A stretch of DNA of 35,302 bases from Gilvimarinus agarilyticus (GTDB lineage Bacteria; Pseudomonadota; Gammaproteobacteria; Pseudomonadales; Cellvibrionaceae). Location of the stretch: contig NZ_JXCJ01000001.1 of the NCBI RefSeq assembly GCF_000832015.1, positions 1,848,037 through 1,883,338 of the forward strand, read 5' to 3'. The stretch's first letter is position 1. Every line of letters begins with the position of its first letter. Of the stretch, positions 23,780-35,302 are shown one piece after another. The notes under the pieces are model-generated. The model was not told the origin of the DNA. It saw only the letters and a list, made by a program, of their open reading frames with translations, and did no database searches. Position numbers and translations under genes: made by a program.

Positions 23780-24865
23780 TTAAAACAGTGGCCCGATGAG
23801 CGGTTGCAGCTCGTGCGCCATGGCACGATGTTGTGCGCCCGTGGGGTGGGCATCGCACTTATCCCCTGGGTGATATTGTGATAAAACTTGTCGTACTCGT
23901 GGGCTGCCTAGTTGCTCTACGGTGGCGGCAATGTATTCGCGCAGCACGGTTTTCTGTGGGCGTTCGGGGTCGGCGTTATCATTGACGATGGCGCCCTCAG
24001 TAAGCGCTATTTCGGCGTCGGGGTAGAGTGCCAGCAGGCGTTGGGTAAAGTCGACGTAGGTGGACACAAAGTGCTCGCGCTCGGGCAGTGGGCCTATGCC
24101 AAGGCTAAAGTCGTTGGTGCCCAGCGAAATTAAAATCACATCGGGTACAAACGCTGTTAAATCGGCGGCTGGAGCCTCGCTGTCGGCGATGGCCTGGTAA
24201 AAAAACTGTGGCGCTTGTGCTTCATCGGTGCGGCCGTTCCAGCTGCGGGTTAAACCGCGCCCACCGTAGCACACCAGTTGGGTTTCGGCGTTAAGTTCGC
24301 GCCCCAGCAACATGCCGTAAGAGTTGTCCGGGTCGGGCCAGCTGGCTCCGGCTTCACAGTTGTTGTCCGCGGGGCGGTGCACGCCCTCCCCGCAGGTGAC
24401 TGAGTCGCCAATTACCAGCAGTTTGCGGCTCGGGGCTTTGGGTGGGGCCTGTAGCTGGCCATTGGTGAGCTCAAAGTGGTCGACGGTGACGATGCCGCGC
24501 CAGGTTTCGCCGAGGTGGCTTAGGCGAATGTTGTGGGCTTTGCCATCGTCGGTGACCAGCGGGTACAGGCGCGGCTCGGTGGCGAGCTCGAAGCGGCGCC
24601 GGGGCTGGTCATCCACGGTAACCGCTAAGTAAGTGCCCGGCTTGCTGCTGTGCGCCATTACCGAGAGCGTGCCGCCAGTAATGGCGAGGTTGGCGCTAAC
24701 ACTGGGGTAGCCAAAGCGCACTCCGGCGCCTTCGGTGGCCGCAGTCCGGCCGCTCCAGCGGATTTGGGTGTCTTGCGGGGCAAACCTTTGGGTTGTGCTG
24801 TTGTTTTGTGAGGCGCAGCCGGCGCCTGCCAGAGTGGCCAATAGCAGTATTAACAGTGGCTTCAT
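23780..24865 (-). CDS. CE2-like acetyl-esterase, SGNH fold, probable lipoprotein
   Basis: The 361-residue product starts with a signal peptide ending in LAGAGC, a likely lipobox. Residues 30-145 form a beta-rich jelly-roll domain (IRWSGRTAATEGAGVRFGYP). An SGNH hydrolase domain follows: block I GDSVTCGEG (Ser about residue 155), the Gly in YGGRGLTR, Asn in SLGTNDFSLG, and Asp-x-x-His in DAHPTGAQH. This two-domain order is that of carbohydrate-esterase family 2, known from Cellvibrio and Clostridium, which removes acetyl groups from xylan and other polysaccharides. It starts 2 bp after the upstream SGNH gene, so the pair is co-translated. Substrate is inferred. Confidence 0.83.
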   Translation of the reverse strand: MKPLLILLLATLAGAGCASQNNSTTQRFAPQDTQIRWSGRTAATEGAGVRFGYPSVSANLAITGGTLSVMAHSSKPGTYLAVTVDDQPRRRFELATEPRLYPLVTDDGKAHNIRLSHLGETWRGIVTVDHFELTNGQLQAPPKAPSRKLLVIGDSVTCGEGVHRPADNNCEAGASWPDPDNSYGMLLGRELNAETQLVCYGGRGLTRSWNGRTDEAQAPQFFYQAIADSEAPAADLTAFVPDVILISLGTNDFSLGIGPLPEREHFVSTYVDFTQRLLALYPDAEIALTEGAIVNDNADPERPQKTVLREYIAATVEQLGSPRVRQVLSQYHPGDKCDAHPTGAQHRAMAHELQPLIGPLF

Positions 24866-24867
24866 TG

Positions 24868-25617
24868 TTACTGCGCCTCGACATTGAATAATTCAGACAC
24901 CACCGGGCCAAGCGCCTCGGCCCATATTTGATAGCCCTGTACCGAGGGGTGCAGGTGATCTGGCATTACCTCGGTGCTAATCCGGCCGTCGGCTTCTAGA
25001 AAAAGTGGGCCAAAGTCGTAGTAGTCAATCCGGTCGTTATCGGCCAGGGTTTTAATAAGGGTATTGGCCGCTTTGACCCGCTGGCGCTCGGGTGTATCCG
25101 GCATTTCGCCGTAGGGAAAGATGCCTTGTAATACGATGTGAGCGTTGGGGTAGCCGCTTAAAACGCGGTTAACCACGGCCTCTACACCGGTAAAGGTGTC
25201 TTGGGCGCTGGTGTTGTTGTGTAAAAAGTTATTTACCCCGATCAACAGCACTACAACCTCGGGGTTGAGGGCTTCTGTTGCGCCGTTATCCAAGCGCCAC
25301 AACAGGTTTTGGGTTAAGTCGCCACCAATGCCAAAGTTGGCCGGGTGATACGCGCCAAACGTTGCCTCCCAAATCGAGGGGGCATTGCTCCAACCGTCGG
25401 TGATGGAGTCGCCTAAAATTACTATCCGCGCTTTTCCGGCCTCGGCCACTTTGACGTCGTCGGCGTGCTTTTGGTACCAAGTGGACAGGCTCATCCATTC
25501 AAATTGCTTGGTGCGCGGTACCGGCTCGGTGGCGGGCAGGGCGTTACCTATAGCGGAGTAACCGGTTACAACAGTAAGTAGAGCGGCGGTTAATAGGGTT
25601 TTTAGTGATTTCTTCAT
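24868..25617 (-). CDS. Secreted SGNH/GDSL hydrolase (PAF-acetylhydrolase-like)
   Basis: MKKSLKTLLTAALLTVVTGY is a normal Sec signal peptide, so ATG 25617 is preferred over the longer frame to 25734; this gives 249 residues. The SGNH blocks are complete: GDSITDGW (Ser nucleophile), NFGIGGD, LIGVNNFL and DHLHPSVQGY (Asp-His). The sequence resembles the GDSL acylhydrolases near platelet-activating-factor acetylhydrolase beta/gamma, which in polysaccharide degraders often act as acetyl-xylan esterases. It lies between holA (29 bp upstream) and the CE2-like gene (2 bp downstream). Two different esterases in tandem suggest one shared substrate, probably acetylated plant or algal polysaccharide. Confidence 0.85.
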   Translation of the reverse strand: MKKSLKTLLTAALLTVVTGYSAIGNALPATEPVPRTKQFEWMSLSTWYQKHADDVKVAEAGKARIVILGDSITDGWSNAPSIWEATFGAYHPANFGIGGDLTQNLLWRLDNGATEALNPEVVVLLIGVNNFLHNNTSAQDTFTGVEAVVNRVLSGYPNAHIVLQGIFPYGEMPDTPERQRVKAANTLIKTLADNDRIDYYDFGPLFLEADGRISTEVMPDHLHPSVQGYQIWAEALGPVVSELFNVEAQ

Positions 25618-25646
25618 GGCATGAGGTCTTTGTTGCGTAGTTGTTT

Positions 25647-26696
25647 TTAGAGTTTTAGGCCAAGGCGTACATTGGCGGGCTTTAAGCTTACCACACCGGA
25701 AAAGCTTAGGACTAAGTCGAGCAGCTCGTCCCACGGGTTGGCGTTGCGCATGCCTTTAATGGCGCGGTCTATACCGTTGGCCTGGCGTAACAGGAGTTGC
25801 AGCTGAGCGCCGCTTAAGCGGTTAAGGGCGGTGCCCATAATGGCTTGGCGTTTGGCCCAGACGCCGGCTTGTTTCATGGCCCAGTCTTTGTGCCGGCCTT
25901 GGGCGATCAGTTGTGCGCATTGCAGCAGTTGGCGAATATCCCGGGTCAATGCCCAGAGTACGGCGGGTGCTTCGGTGCCCTCTGAACGGAGCCCGTGCAG
26001 GCTTTTAACGGCGCCGCGCGCGTCTCCGGCCAAGGCTTTATCGGCCAGGGTAAAAATATCGTAGCGGGCGCTATCGGCGACCACAGATGCCATCAACTGA
26101 CTGCTGATAACGCCGTCGTCGGTGAGCAGCTTGAGCTTTTCGATCTCTTGCACGGCGGCCAGCAGGTTACCCTCGATACGCGATACCAGCAGGTCGATGG
26201 CACCGCTATCGGCACTGAGCCCGGCGCTTTGCAGGCGGGCGCCCACCCAGCGTGGTAGTTGTGCAGCATCCACCGGCCAAATGGCTAAGTGGGCGCCGGC
26301 AGACTCCAGGGCTTTGTACCATTTGCTACGCTGTGCGCTACCGTCCAGCTTGCCGGTTACAATCAGCAGTAGGGTGTCGTCCGGTGGAGCGCTGGCGTAT
26401 TCGGTGAGCGCCCGGGCGCCTTTGTCGCCGGGTTTACCGTTGGGAATGCGCAGCTCAATGATTTTTTTGCTGGCAAACAGCGATAAACTGTTGGCGCTGG
26501 CGTGCAGTACCCCCCAGTCGAAGCTTGGGTCTACGTGGTGCAGCTCTCGCTCAGTAAAATCCTGAGCCCGGGCGGCGTTTCGTATGGCATCGCAGGCCTC
26601 TTGCACCAGTAGCGGCTCGTCGCCGCTAACCAGGTAAATAGGGGCCAGCGCACCGTTCAGCGCACGGCTGAGTTGTTCACTGCGTAGTTTCGCCAT
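25647..26696 (-). CDS. holA: DNA polymerase III delta subunit
   Basis: The 349-residue protein opens the beta sliding clamp in the clamp-loader complex. The N-terminus MAKLRSEQLSRAL...PIYLVSGDEPLLVQEACDAIR is the family hallmark (degenerate Walker-A-like region), and FTERELHHVD and SLFASKKIIELRIPNGKPG follow. Length agrees with E. coli HolA (343). The start overlaps the end of lptE by 20 bp, the usual leuS-lptE-holA arrangement in gammaproteobacteria. Confidence 0.94.
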   Translation of the reverse strand: MAKLRSEQLSRALNGALAPIYLVSGDEPLLVQEACDAIRNAARAQDFTERELHHVDPSFDWGVLHASANSLSLFASKKIIELRIPNGKPGDKGARALTEYASAPPDDTLLLIVTGKLDGSAQRSKWYKALESAGAHLAIWPVDAAQLPRWVGARLQSAGLSADSGAIDLLVSRIEGNLLAAVQEIEKLKLLTDDGVISSQLMASVVADSARYDIFTLADKALAGDARGAVKSLHGLRSEGTEAPAVLWALTRDIRQLLQCAQLIAQGRHKDWAMKQAGVWAKRQAIMGTALNRLSGAQLQLLLRQANGIDRAIKGMRNANPWDELLDLVLSFSGVVSLKPANVRLGLKL

Positions 26697-27195
26697 CGGC
26701 GCCGCTGTCGTCGTTCTGCAGTAAAATATAAGCGCGACGCATCATTTGTTGCACTAAGTCTATGCGCATTTCGCCCATCAGAATTTCTTCTTCGCGCTCC
26801 AGGCCAGTGGAGTCGGTGGCGTCGTAGGTGCGGGTGACACGCGCCTGCTCCTGCTCGCCTAACGGCACGTTGTCAGTGGTTAAAATCTGGTATTGCACCA
26901 TAAGCGTAATCGAATAAGCGCTGGCGAGGGTGTCGGCCCCAATGCCCACCGTACGGCGACGGGTGGTTTCATCACCCAGGGCCAATATGTACTCGGGGTT
27001 TTCGTCGCGGTCCACAATATCGATATCCTGACTGGCGAGCGAGCGTTCTAGCTCACGCAGCAGCTCGGTGTGCTCTTCGGTGCTGACGACGTAAATTCGC
27101 TCGATATCCAGCGGAGGGTTCAGGCTGCCGCGCAAATGCCAGCCACAGGCACTGGTAAGCAGTAGCAGTGATAGGCTTAAAATCAGCGCTTTCAT
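26677..27195 (-). CDS. lptE: LPS-assembly lipoprotein LptE
   Basis: LptE forms the outer-membrane plug of LptD and helps insert lipopolysaccharide. ATG 27195 has AAGGA 7 nt upstream and gives 172 residues. The signal peptide ends in LLTSACGWHLRG, the characteristic lipobox and GWHLRG start of mature LptE. The domain with IERIYVVS and ITLMVQYQIL follows. The gene lies 12 bp after leuS and overlaps holA. Confidence 0.93.
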   Translation of the reverse strand: MKALILSLSLLLLTSACGWHLRGSLNPPLDIERIYVVSTEEHTELLRELERSLASQDIDIVDRDENPEYILALGDETTRRRTVGIGADTLASAYSITLMVQYQILTTDNVPLGEQEQARVTRTYDATDSTGLEREEEILMGEMRIDLVQQMMRRAYILLQNDDSGADGETTQ

Positions 27196-27207
27196 GAACA
27201 ATTCCTT

Positions 27208-29762
<2,555 letters not shown>

Positions 29763-29843
29763 GGGGCGGCTCGGTCGCGCTCGGGTAGTATTTTCGTTGG
29801 CAATACAGATACATAATATACACTAAATAATTGCTGATAAGTC

Positions 29844-29872
29844 TTGCCATGGGGGGCGGTTTCGCCTAAAAT
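29844..29872 (+). promoter_or_regulatory. rplU-rpmA promoter with G+C-rich discriminator
   Basis: TTGCCA (29844-29849), a spacer of exactly 17 nt and TAAAAT (29867-29872) form a strong sigma-70 promoter. The discriminator CGCGGCCC between the -10 and the start (about 29880) is all G+C, the feature by which DksA and ppGpp repress ribosomal promoters. About 85 nt of leader precede rplU. Confidence 0.7.
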
Positions 29873-29964
29873 CGCGGCCCCTAAAGCTGATGATACGGCG
29901 CAAGTCCTTTAAATACGTGGCAAAGCTGCGTAACTTCGTGCCGTCCAAGACGATTGGAGCATAT

Positions 29965-30276
29965 ATGTACGCTATTTTTGAAAGCGGTGGTAAGCAGCAT
30001 CGCGTAGTGGAAGGTGAAACCCTGAAGCTCGAAAAAATCGAAGTCGCCACTGGCGAGAAGATCGAATTCGATAAAGTTTATCTGGTTGCCAACGGTGATG
30101 ACGTCAAAATTGGCGGTCCGATTGTCGATGGTGCCAAAGTGACTGCCGAGGTAGTCAGCCACGGCCGTGCGGATAAGGTGAAAATCATCAAGTTCCGTCG
30201 TCGTAAGCACTCTATGAAGCGTCAGGGCCACCGTCAGTGGTTTACTGAAGTAAAAATCACCGGTATCACAGGTTAA
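29965..30276 (+). CDS. rplU: 50S ribosomal protein L21
   Basis: The 103-residue protein starts [14 protein letters not shown] and ends in the basic [23 protein letters not shown] typical of L21, which binds 23S rRNA in the large subunit. ATG 29965 has GGAG 5-6 nt upstream; the longer frame to 29890 lies in the leader and is not coding. It is followed 15 bp later by rpmA. Confidence 0.97.
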   Translation: MYAIFESGGKQHRVVEGETLKLEKIEVATGEKIEFDKVYLVANGDDVKIGGPIVDGAKVTAEVVSHGRADKVKIIKFRRRKHSMKRQGHRQWFTEVKITGITG

Positions 30277-30291
30277 TCCAGGAGTTGACTC

Positions 30292-30549
30292 ATGGCTCAT
30301 AAAAAAGCAGGCGGTAGTACTCGTAACGGTCGCGATTCGGAAAGTAAACGCCTTGGCGTTAAATGTTTCGGCGGCCAAACAGTTTCTGCAGGTAGCATTA
30401 TCGTTCGTCAGCGCGGCACCAAGTTCCACGCCGGCGCCAACGTAGGTATCGGTAAAGATCACACTTTGTTTGCCAAGGCAGACGGTCAAATTAAATTTGA
30501 CGTTAAAGGTGAGCACAACCGTCGTTTTGTTAGCGTTGTAAGCGCTTAA
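30292..30549 (+). CDS. rpmA: 50S ribosomal protein L27
   Basis: The 85-residue protein starts [18 protein letters not shown], the standard L27 N-terminus whose tail reaches the peptidyl-transferase centre. No Firmicute-type cleavable extension is present. [10 protein letters not shown] and [21 protein letters not shown] follow. AGGAG precedes the ATG. It is cotranscribed with rplU and ends at the terminator at 30601-30635. Confidence 0.97.
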   Translation: MAHKKAGGSTRNGRDSESKRLGVKCFGGQTVSAGSIIVRQRGTKFHAGANVGIGKDHTLFAKADGQIKFDVKGEHNRRFVSVVSA

Positions 30550-30600
30550 AACGTTCGCACCTGAGACTCGGCTAAGGGGCTTTGCCCCGGCGCCGAACTG

Positions 30601-30635
30601 AAAAGAGCCCCGTCGTACGCGATGGGGCTCTTTTT
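30601..30635 (+). terminator. Rho-independent terminator after rpmA
   Basis: AAAAGAGCCCC (30601-30611) pairs with GGGGCTCTTTT after a 12-nt loop, followed by T-rich sequence. It separates the ribosomal pair from obg, which therefore probably has its own promoter in the AT-rich stretch before 30712. Confidence 0.88.
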
Positions 30636-30690
30636 GTTTGTTAGACCTCTTTATTTGTTAGAATAATGTTTTACGCCACGGGGCGTATAA

Positions 30691-31926
<1,236 letters not shown>

Positions 31927-31962
31927 TCGACGCAGTAACGTAAACGTTGAGTGTAAGGATTC

Positions 31963-33084
31963 ATGAGTCGACGCGATCAAATAAACACGGCCCGGCGCTG
32001 GGTAATCAAAATTGGCAGCGCGTTGCTGACCAATGACGGTAAAGGTTTAAACTACGCCGGTATCGCCCATTGGGCCGAGCAAATGGCCGAGTTAAAAAAG
32101 CAGGGTATTGAGCTTGTGCTGGTGTCCTCTGGGGCGGTAGCTGCCGGTATGACACGGTTGGGTTGGAGTGAGCGGCCCACCGAGTTACACCGCTTGCAGG
32201 CCGCCGCCGCCGTGGGCCAGATGGGGCTGATTCAAAACTACGAGGCCGAGTTTGCCCGCTTCGGTTTGCACACCGCTCAGGTGTTGCTCGATCACGACGA
32301 TCTCTCGTCGCGCGAGCGCTACCTCAATGCCCGCTCTACGTTAATTACCCTATTAGAATTAGATGTCGTGTCCGTCGTCAACGAAAACGATACGGTGGTG
32401 ACCGACGAAATTCGTTTTGGTGATAACGACACCTTAGGGGCACTGGTTGCCAACTTAATCGATGCTGATTTGCTGGTTATTTTGACCGACCAAGATGGTA
32501 TGTTTGATGCCGACCCACGAAGCAATCCAGAGGCGCGATTAATTTCAGAAGTGGCTGCGGCCGATAAAACCCTCGATGCTATGGCCGGTGACGGTGGCAG
32601 CCTTGGTCGCGGTGGCATGATAACGAAAGTGCGTGCGGCTCGCGTGGCGGCGCGCTCCGGCGCCGATACCGTGATTGTCGGTGGCCGACAGGATAACGCG
32701 CTTAAGCGGTTAGCGGCCGGCGAAAACATCGGTACTTTTTTATGGGCCGATCAAGAACCACAAGCGGCGCGCAAGCGTTGGTTGGCCGGGCACTTACAAA
32801 CTCGCGGTACGTTGGTGCTGGATGATGGCGCGGTAAAAGTGCTGTCCGGGCAGGGCAGAAGCTTGTTGCCCGTTGGGGTAAAAAGCGTGCAAGGCCAGTT
32901 TCGCCGTGGTGATATGGTGGTGTGTGTGAACTCTACCGGGCGCGAAATTGCCCGGGGCCTGGTTAACTATTCGGTGGACGATGCGCGCAAAATTATCGGC
33001 GAGCCAAGCAGTCAAATTGCGGCCTTACTGGGTTACCAGGGCAATGAAGAGCTGATTCATCGCGACAATATGGTGCTGAGTTAG
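31963..33084 (+). CDS. proB: Glutamate 5-kinase with PUA domain
   Basis: The enzyme phosphorylates glutamate, the first and feedback-inhibited step of proline synthesis. The 373-residue protein has the amino-acid-kinase domain (residues 1-260: [72 protein letters not shown]) and the PUA domain (about 280-365: [29 protein letters not shown]). ATG 31963 comes 37 bp after obg, so the two are probably cotranscribed. A strong terminator follows. Confidence 0.96.
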   Translation: MSRRDQINTARRWVIKIGSALLTNDGKGLNYAGIAHWAEQMAELKKQGIELVLVSSGAVAAGMTRLGWSERPTELHRLQAAAAVGQMGLIQNYEAEFARFGLHTAQVLLDHDDLSSRERYLNARSTLITLLELDVVSVVNENDTVVTDEIRFGDNDTLGALVANLIDADLLVILTDQDGMFDADPRSNPEARLISEVAAADKTLDAMAGDGGSLGRGGMITKVRAARVAARSGADTVIVGGRQDNALKRLAAGENIGTFLWADQEPQAARKRWLAGHLQTRGTLVLDDGAVKVLSGQGRSLLPVGVKSVQGQFRRGDMVVCVNSTGREIARGLVNYSVDDARKIIGEPSSQIAALLGYQGNEELIHRDNMVLS

Positions 33085-33107
33085 CTGTATCAAAAATACC
33101 TCGTTAT

Positions 33108-33144
33108 AAAAAAGCCCGCGAGCAACCTGCTCGCGGGCTTTTTT
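33108..33144. terminator. Bidirectional terminator between proB and the convergent hydrolase gene
   Basis: An 11-bp perfect stem GCCCGCGAGCA/TGCTCGCGGGC (33114-33124, 33128-33138) with a 3-nt loop is flanked by A6 and T6. It ends both proB and the minus-strand hydrolase gene, whose stop is 8 bp away. Confidence 0.92.
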
Positions 33145-33151
33145 GTGGATG

Positions 33152-34501
33152 CTACAGCCGGTTTGGGGTGGGCATCTGCTCGGCCTGATCACCATCGGCG
33201 TTTAGATCGTTAAAGTTGTCCAGATAAAACTTAAAGCACTTATTAAATGAGAAGGTGTTGTTCTCGCTGCAGGGCTCCGTCAGGATGCCCGATTGCTGGT
33301 ACATAGTGGACGATACAATGGCGATCATGTAAGCCGATACCTTGTCATTAAACACATCGCCATGATCTTTAATAAAACTTGGATCGGTGGTTAAAAATAC
33401 CACGGGATCTTGCTCTGTGCAGGGCAGGCGAGCATTGGCCGAGTCGTGCGGATCGGGTTTAGGTTGTGCGCAAAAATCATGAAACTCCCACTCGCCCAGT
33501 GGCTGATCATAGGGGTCGGTTGCGTTGTTGGCACGTAGCTCTAACTTGTTTGTCCAAAAACGCTCGTAGTTACCCACCGTGTTAATGTCTAAGCTGTTTT
33601 CTTTGAAATGATAGGCATCCTCGTCGTAATAGCGGCTAAAGTCTATTTCGTTCCAGCCGAGCGCCGCTACCGATTGCCCAAGAGGAAAATACACATGGGT
33701 GGCCTTGTCGCCCTCAGAGCTAATCACATGCAGCAACTCTATTTGCGGCGCCTCGATAGACTTAAAGCGCATGCTTTGCTCTTTGAGCGAGAAGATCTGG
33801 TTGGCCTCAATGGCCGGATTAAGTAGCACCAGCCCCTCGGCCAGCGGCGCTACCGGCTCTCCTTTGGCCAGGCCATCGGCCATCCGGGTGAGTAGAATAT
33901 TATCCACCGCCGAAAGCGTCATAGCGCCACCAAAACTGTGGCCGGCAATTAATAGAATATTCTCGGCTTTTTGTGCATCGATATCGGCGAGCTCTAAAAT
34001 AAGCGGCGTGACGCCGTTGTAGCCGACGTGTTGCGCCACCGACTTGCGCCCCCAGTAGGTTAAGTACTCAGAGCCCGCGCCGTATAAGGATTTACCGCGC
34101 CAGCCCACATAGAGCCCCACCAGAGGTCGGTCTCCCATAATGTTAGAACTACCGATTTTGTCCAACACCTGACGAAAGCTTTTAACGTTGCGATCCTCGG
34201 CCGAGGCGTTGTGCAGCCAGCCGTGCACGAATACAACCACCGCAACGCCGTTATCCTCGTTCGAATAGTCGCGAATTTTTTGCATAATCTCGCGCGTGCG
34301 ACGTCGGTCAAACTGGTTGCCGCGCTCAGAAAATTCGACAAACGCCAGCTCGTAGTCCTCGTGCCGCTCGATATAGCTGTTGTCACAGCCCGTGCTGCAG
34401 TCGGCCGGAGGCTCGACTCGCCACGCGGTGTCGCGAGTACATGAGGTAAAAATACTTGCCAGTAAGGCGATGACGGTAAGGGTAAACAATACTCTTAACA
34501 T
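33152..34501 (-). CDS. Alpha/beta-hydrolase-fold probable lipoprotein
   Basis: ATG 34501 gives 449 residues with a lipoprotein-like signal peptide (MLRVLFTLTVIALLASIFTSC); a TTG 21 nt upstream is a less likely start. The hydrolase core is visible: VVVFVHGWLHN (oxyanion region), RPLVGLYVGWRG and the nucleophile elbow LLIAGHSFGGAM (G-H-S-F-G-G). The acid and His are not certain. The C-terminal third has several Cys (CAQPKP, LPCTEQ, EPCSEN, NKCFKF), which could form periplasmic disulfides. It probably acts as an outer-membrane or periplasmic esterase or lipase of unknown substrate. The DUF4331-like gene directly upstream ends 14 bp before it, so the two are an operon. Confidence 0.8.
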   Translation of the reverse strand: MLRVLFTLTVIALLASIFTSCTRDTAWRVEPPADCSTGCDNSYIERHEDYELAFVEFSERGNQFDRRRTREIMQKIRDYSNEDNGVAVVVFVHGWLHNASAEDRNVKSFRQVLDKIGSSNIMGDRPLVGLYVGWRGKSLYGAGSEYLTYWGRKSVAQHVGYNGVTPLILELADIDAQKAENILLIAGHSFGGAMTLSAVDNILLTRMADGLAKGEPVAPLAEGLVLLNPAIEANQIFSLKEQSMRFKSIEAPQIELLHVISSEGDKATHVYFPLGQSVAALGWNEIDFSRYYDEDAYHFKENSLDINTVGNYERFWTNKLELRANNATDPYDQPLGEWEFHDFCAQPKPDPHDSANARLPCTEQDPVVFLTTDPSFIKDHGDVFNDKVSAYMIAIVSSTMYQQSGILTEPCSENNTFSFNKCFKFYLDNFNDLNADGDQAEQMPTPNRL

Positions 34502-34515
34502 AGGGGTTCCAATGC

Positions 34516-35302
34516 CTACCAAGGCTCTGCCAAAAAGGGAAACTTAGTTAAAAATTCTTTGTCATTGGTGTCTTTGCGCGGCCAATCCCAGCTGCGCGTG
34601 TCAGCAAACGATAATTCCCACAGTAGACAGTCGCCGGTTTGGCAGGTGATTGCCGCCACATCATCGGTCAGTTGCCGCCCGTTGGGAAACTTAGGCGCAA
34701 AGCGGTGCGAGTAAATAAGTACATCGGGGAACTTGTCGTAATCGCGAATGGCAAACAAAGGTGCGAGCTTTGACATTAATATTTTTTGAATAAAGTTAGG
34801 GTCGTCGTGGCGCTTATTAATTGCCGCGAGATGCTCGCGAGGCTCCAACGTATTCAAAAAATCCAGCCGTGGTTGCATGGTGCGGTTAGAGCGCCCCACG
34901 TGATCGATTTTTTTACCATTTTTATAAATACCGCCCCAAACGATAAAGTCGCTTTGCTCTGGCGCAAAGGCGGTGAGCGGAATACTAGCCGCCATGGTGA
35001 TAATGTTAGTGCCAAAAAACTTAGGAAAAATAAACGGGTCATCGCGTATGCCGGTGTATAGCTCGATTTCCGAATTGTCGATTGCCAAGCCCGTGGTGTC
35101 GAAGTGTGCGAGCTTTGTGTTTTTATCCAGCTGATACTCTAGGGTGGCATCGGTGTGAATACTGGCCGGTGTGTCGATGGTGCCGCCAAAGCGCAGTTTT
35201 TGCGGTTTGTCGAAAAAAGACACGGGTGTCGTTAAGTCAAAGTGCACCCGGTATTGGTACTCGTCCAGGTGAGCGATCGGCGGCTGGCTTTTTAGCCCGG
35301 GG
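34516..35302 (-). CDS. DUF4331-like protein (5' end cut by window edge)
   Basis: The frame is open from the right edge to TAG 34516, giving 262 codons. A GTG at 35247 lies mid-domain (QYRVHFDLTTP) and is not the true start. Segments ELYTGIRDDPFIFPKFFGTN, NIITMAASIPLTAF, DFIVWGGIYKNGKKIDHVGR and RTMQPRLDFL recall DUF4331, a family of exported proteins with a G-x-R-x-DPF motif and unknown function. The visible part lacks a signal peptide because the N-terminus is outside the window. It is cotranscribed with the downstream hydrolase. Family assignment is from memory of the motif pattern. Confidence 0.65.
   Translation of the reverse strand, partial: PGLKSQPPIAHLDEYQYRVHFDLTTPVSFFDKPQKLRFGGTIDTPASIHTDATLEYQLDKNTKLAHFDTTGLAIDNSEIELYTGIRDDPFIFPKFFGTNIITMAASIPLTAFAPEQSDFIVWGGIYKNGKKIDHVGRSNRTMQPRLDFLNTLEPREHLAAINKRHDDPNFIQKILMSKLAPLFAIRDYDKFPDVLIYSHRFAPKFPNGRQLTDDVAAITCQTGDCLLWELSFADTRSWDWPRKDTNDKEFLTKFPFLAEPW

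Noticed and set aside
29881-30516. A 211-codon minus-strand ORF opposite rplU-rpmA.
   Set aside because: It is antisense to two certain ribosomal-protein genes and has no recognisable domain.

Overview
The window looks like chromosome of a marine or polysaccharide-degrading gammaproteobacterium, most likely of the Cellvibrionales (Cellvibrio, Saccharophagus, Teredinibacter or Simiduia type). The basis is the gene order dksA-gluQ-cbrX-cbrA, known from Pseudomonas and relatives, the leuS-lptE-holA and rplU-rpmA-obg-proB blocks, and a CE2-type acetyl esterase beside a second SGNH hydrolase. Placement is by protein resemblance from memory; no database search was run.

Left part (1-9 kb): mostly minus-strand genes. 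dksA, gluQ, a 56-codon CbrX-like membrane peptide and a CbrA-type transporter/sensor kinase (cut by the left edge) run leftward. sfsA is divergent from dksA. A Rieske protein, a Deg/HtrA-type protease and HtpX form a tight minus-strand cluster. Upstream of htpX is a 150-nt intergenic transcription unit with no credible ORF. It has a near-consensus promoter overlapped by a 14/15 Fur palindrome, a 5' hairpin, a CU-rich single-stranded stretch complementary to Shine-Dalgarno sequences, two further hairpins and a strong terminator. I read it as an iron-responsive sRNA, functionally like RyhB or PrrF. A tandem cNMP-domain protein and a stand-alone TfoX C-terminal domain follow.

Middle (9-19 kb): on the plus strand, an M15 peptidase, an LplT-like MFS carrier, a HAD phosphatase and cysE. 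Then come a small coiled-coil protein (minus), a repeat-bearing protein, ppa and a tail-anchored double-FHA protein (both minus), a SelW-like CxxC protein and a large RND/MMPL exporter.

Accessory region (18.96-22.62 kb): two full and one truncated copy of a 368-369 bp tandem unit, noncoding and rich in nested inverted repeats. Stem sequences differ between copies but stay paired. The third copy breaks off where an AT-richer stretch begins. That stretch holds three plus-strand genes separated by attC-like sites, as in an integron cassette array lacking its integrase. The first gene encodes a protein with a C-terminal RxxxxH (HEPN-like) motif, the second a small membrane protein, and the third a small cassette-type protein of unknown function.

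Right part (22.7-35.3 kb): on the minus strand, a DUF3014 protein, two SGNH esterases, holA, lptE and leuS. Divergent from leuS are rplU and rpmA, behind a promoter with a G+C-rich discriminator of the kind DksA/ppGpp repress. obg and proB follow. Last, on the minus strand, are a lipoprotein-like alpha/beta hydrolase and a DUF4331-like protein cut by the right edge.
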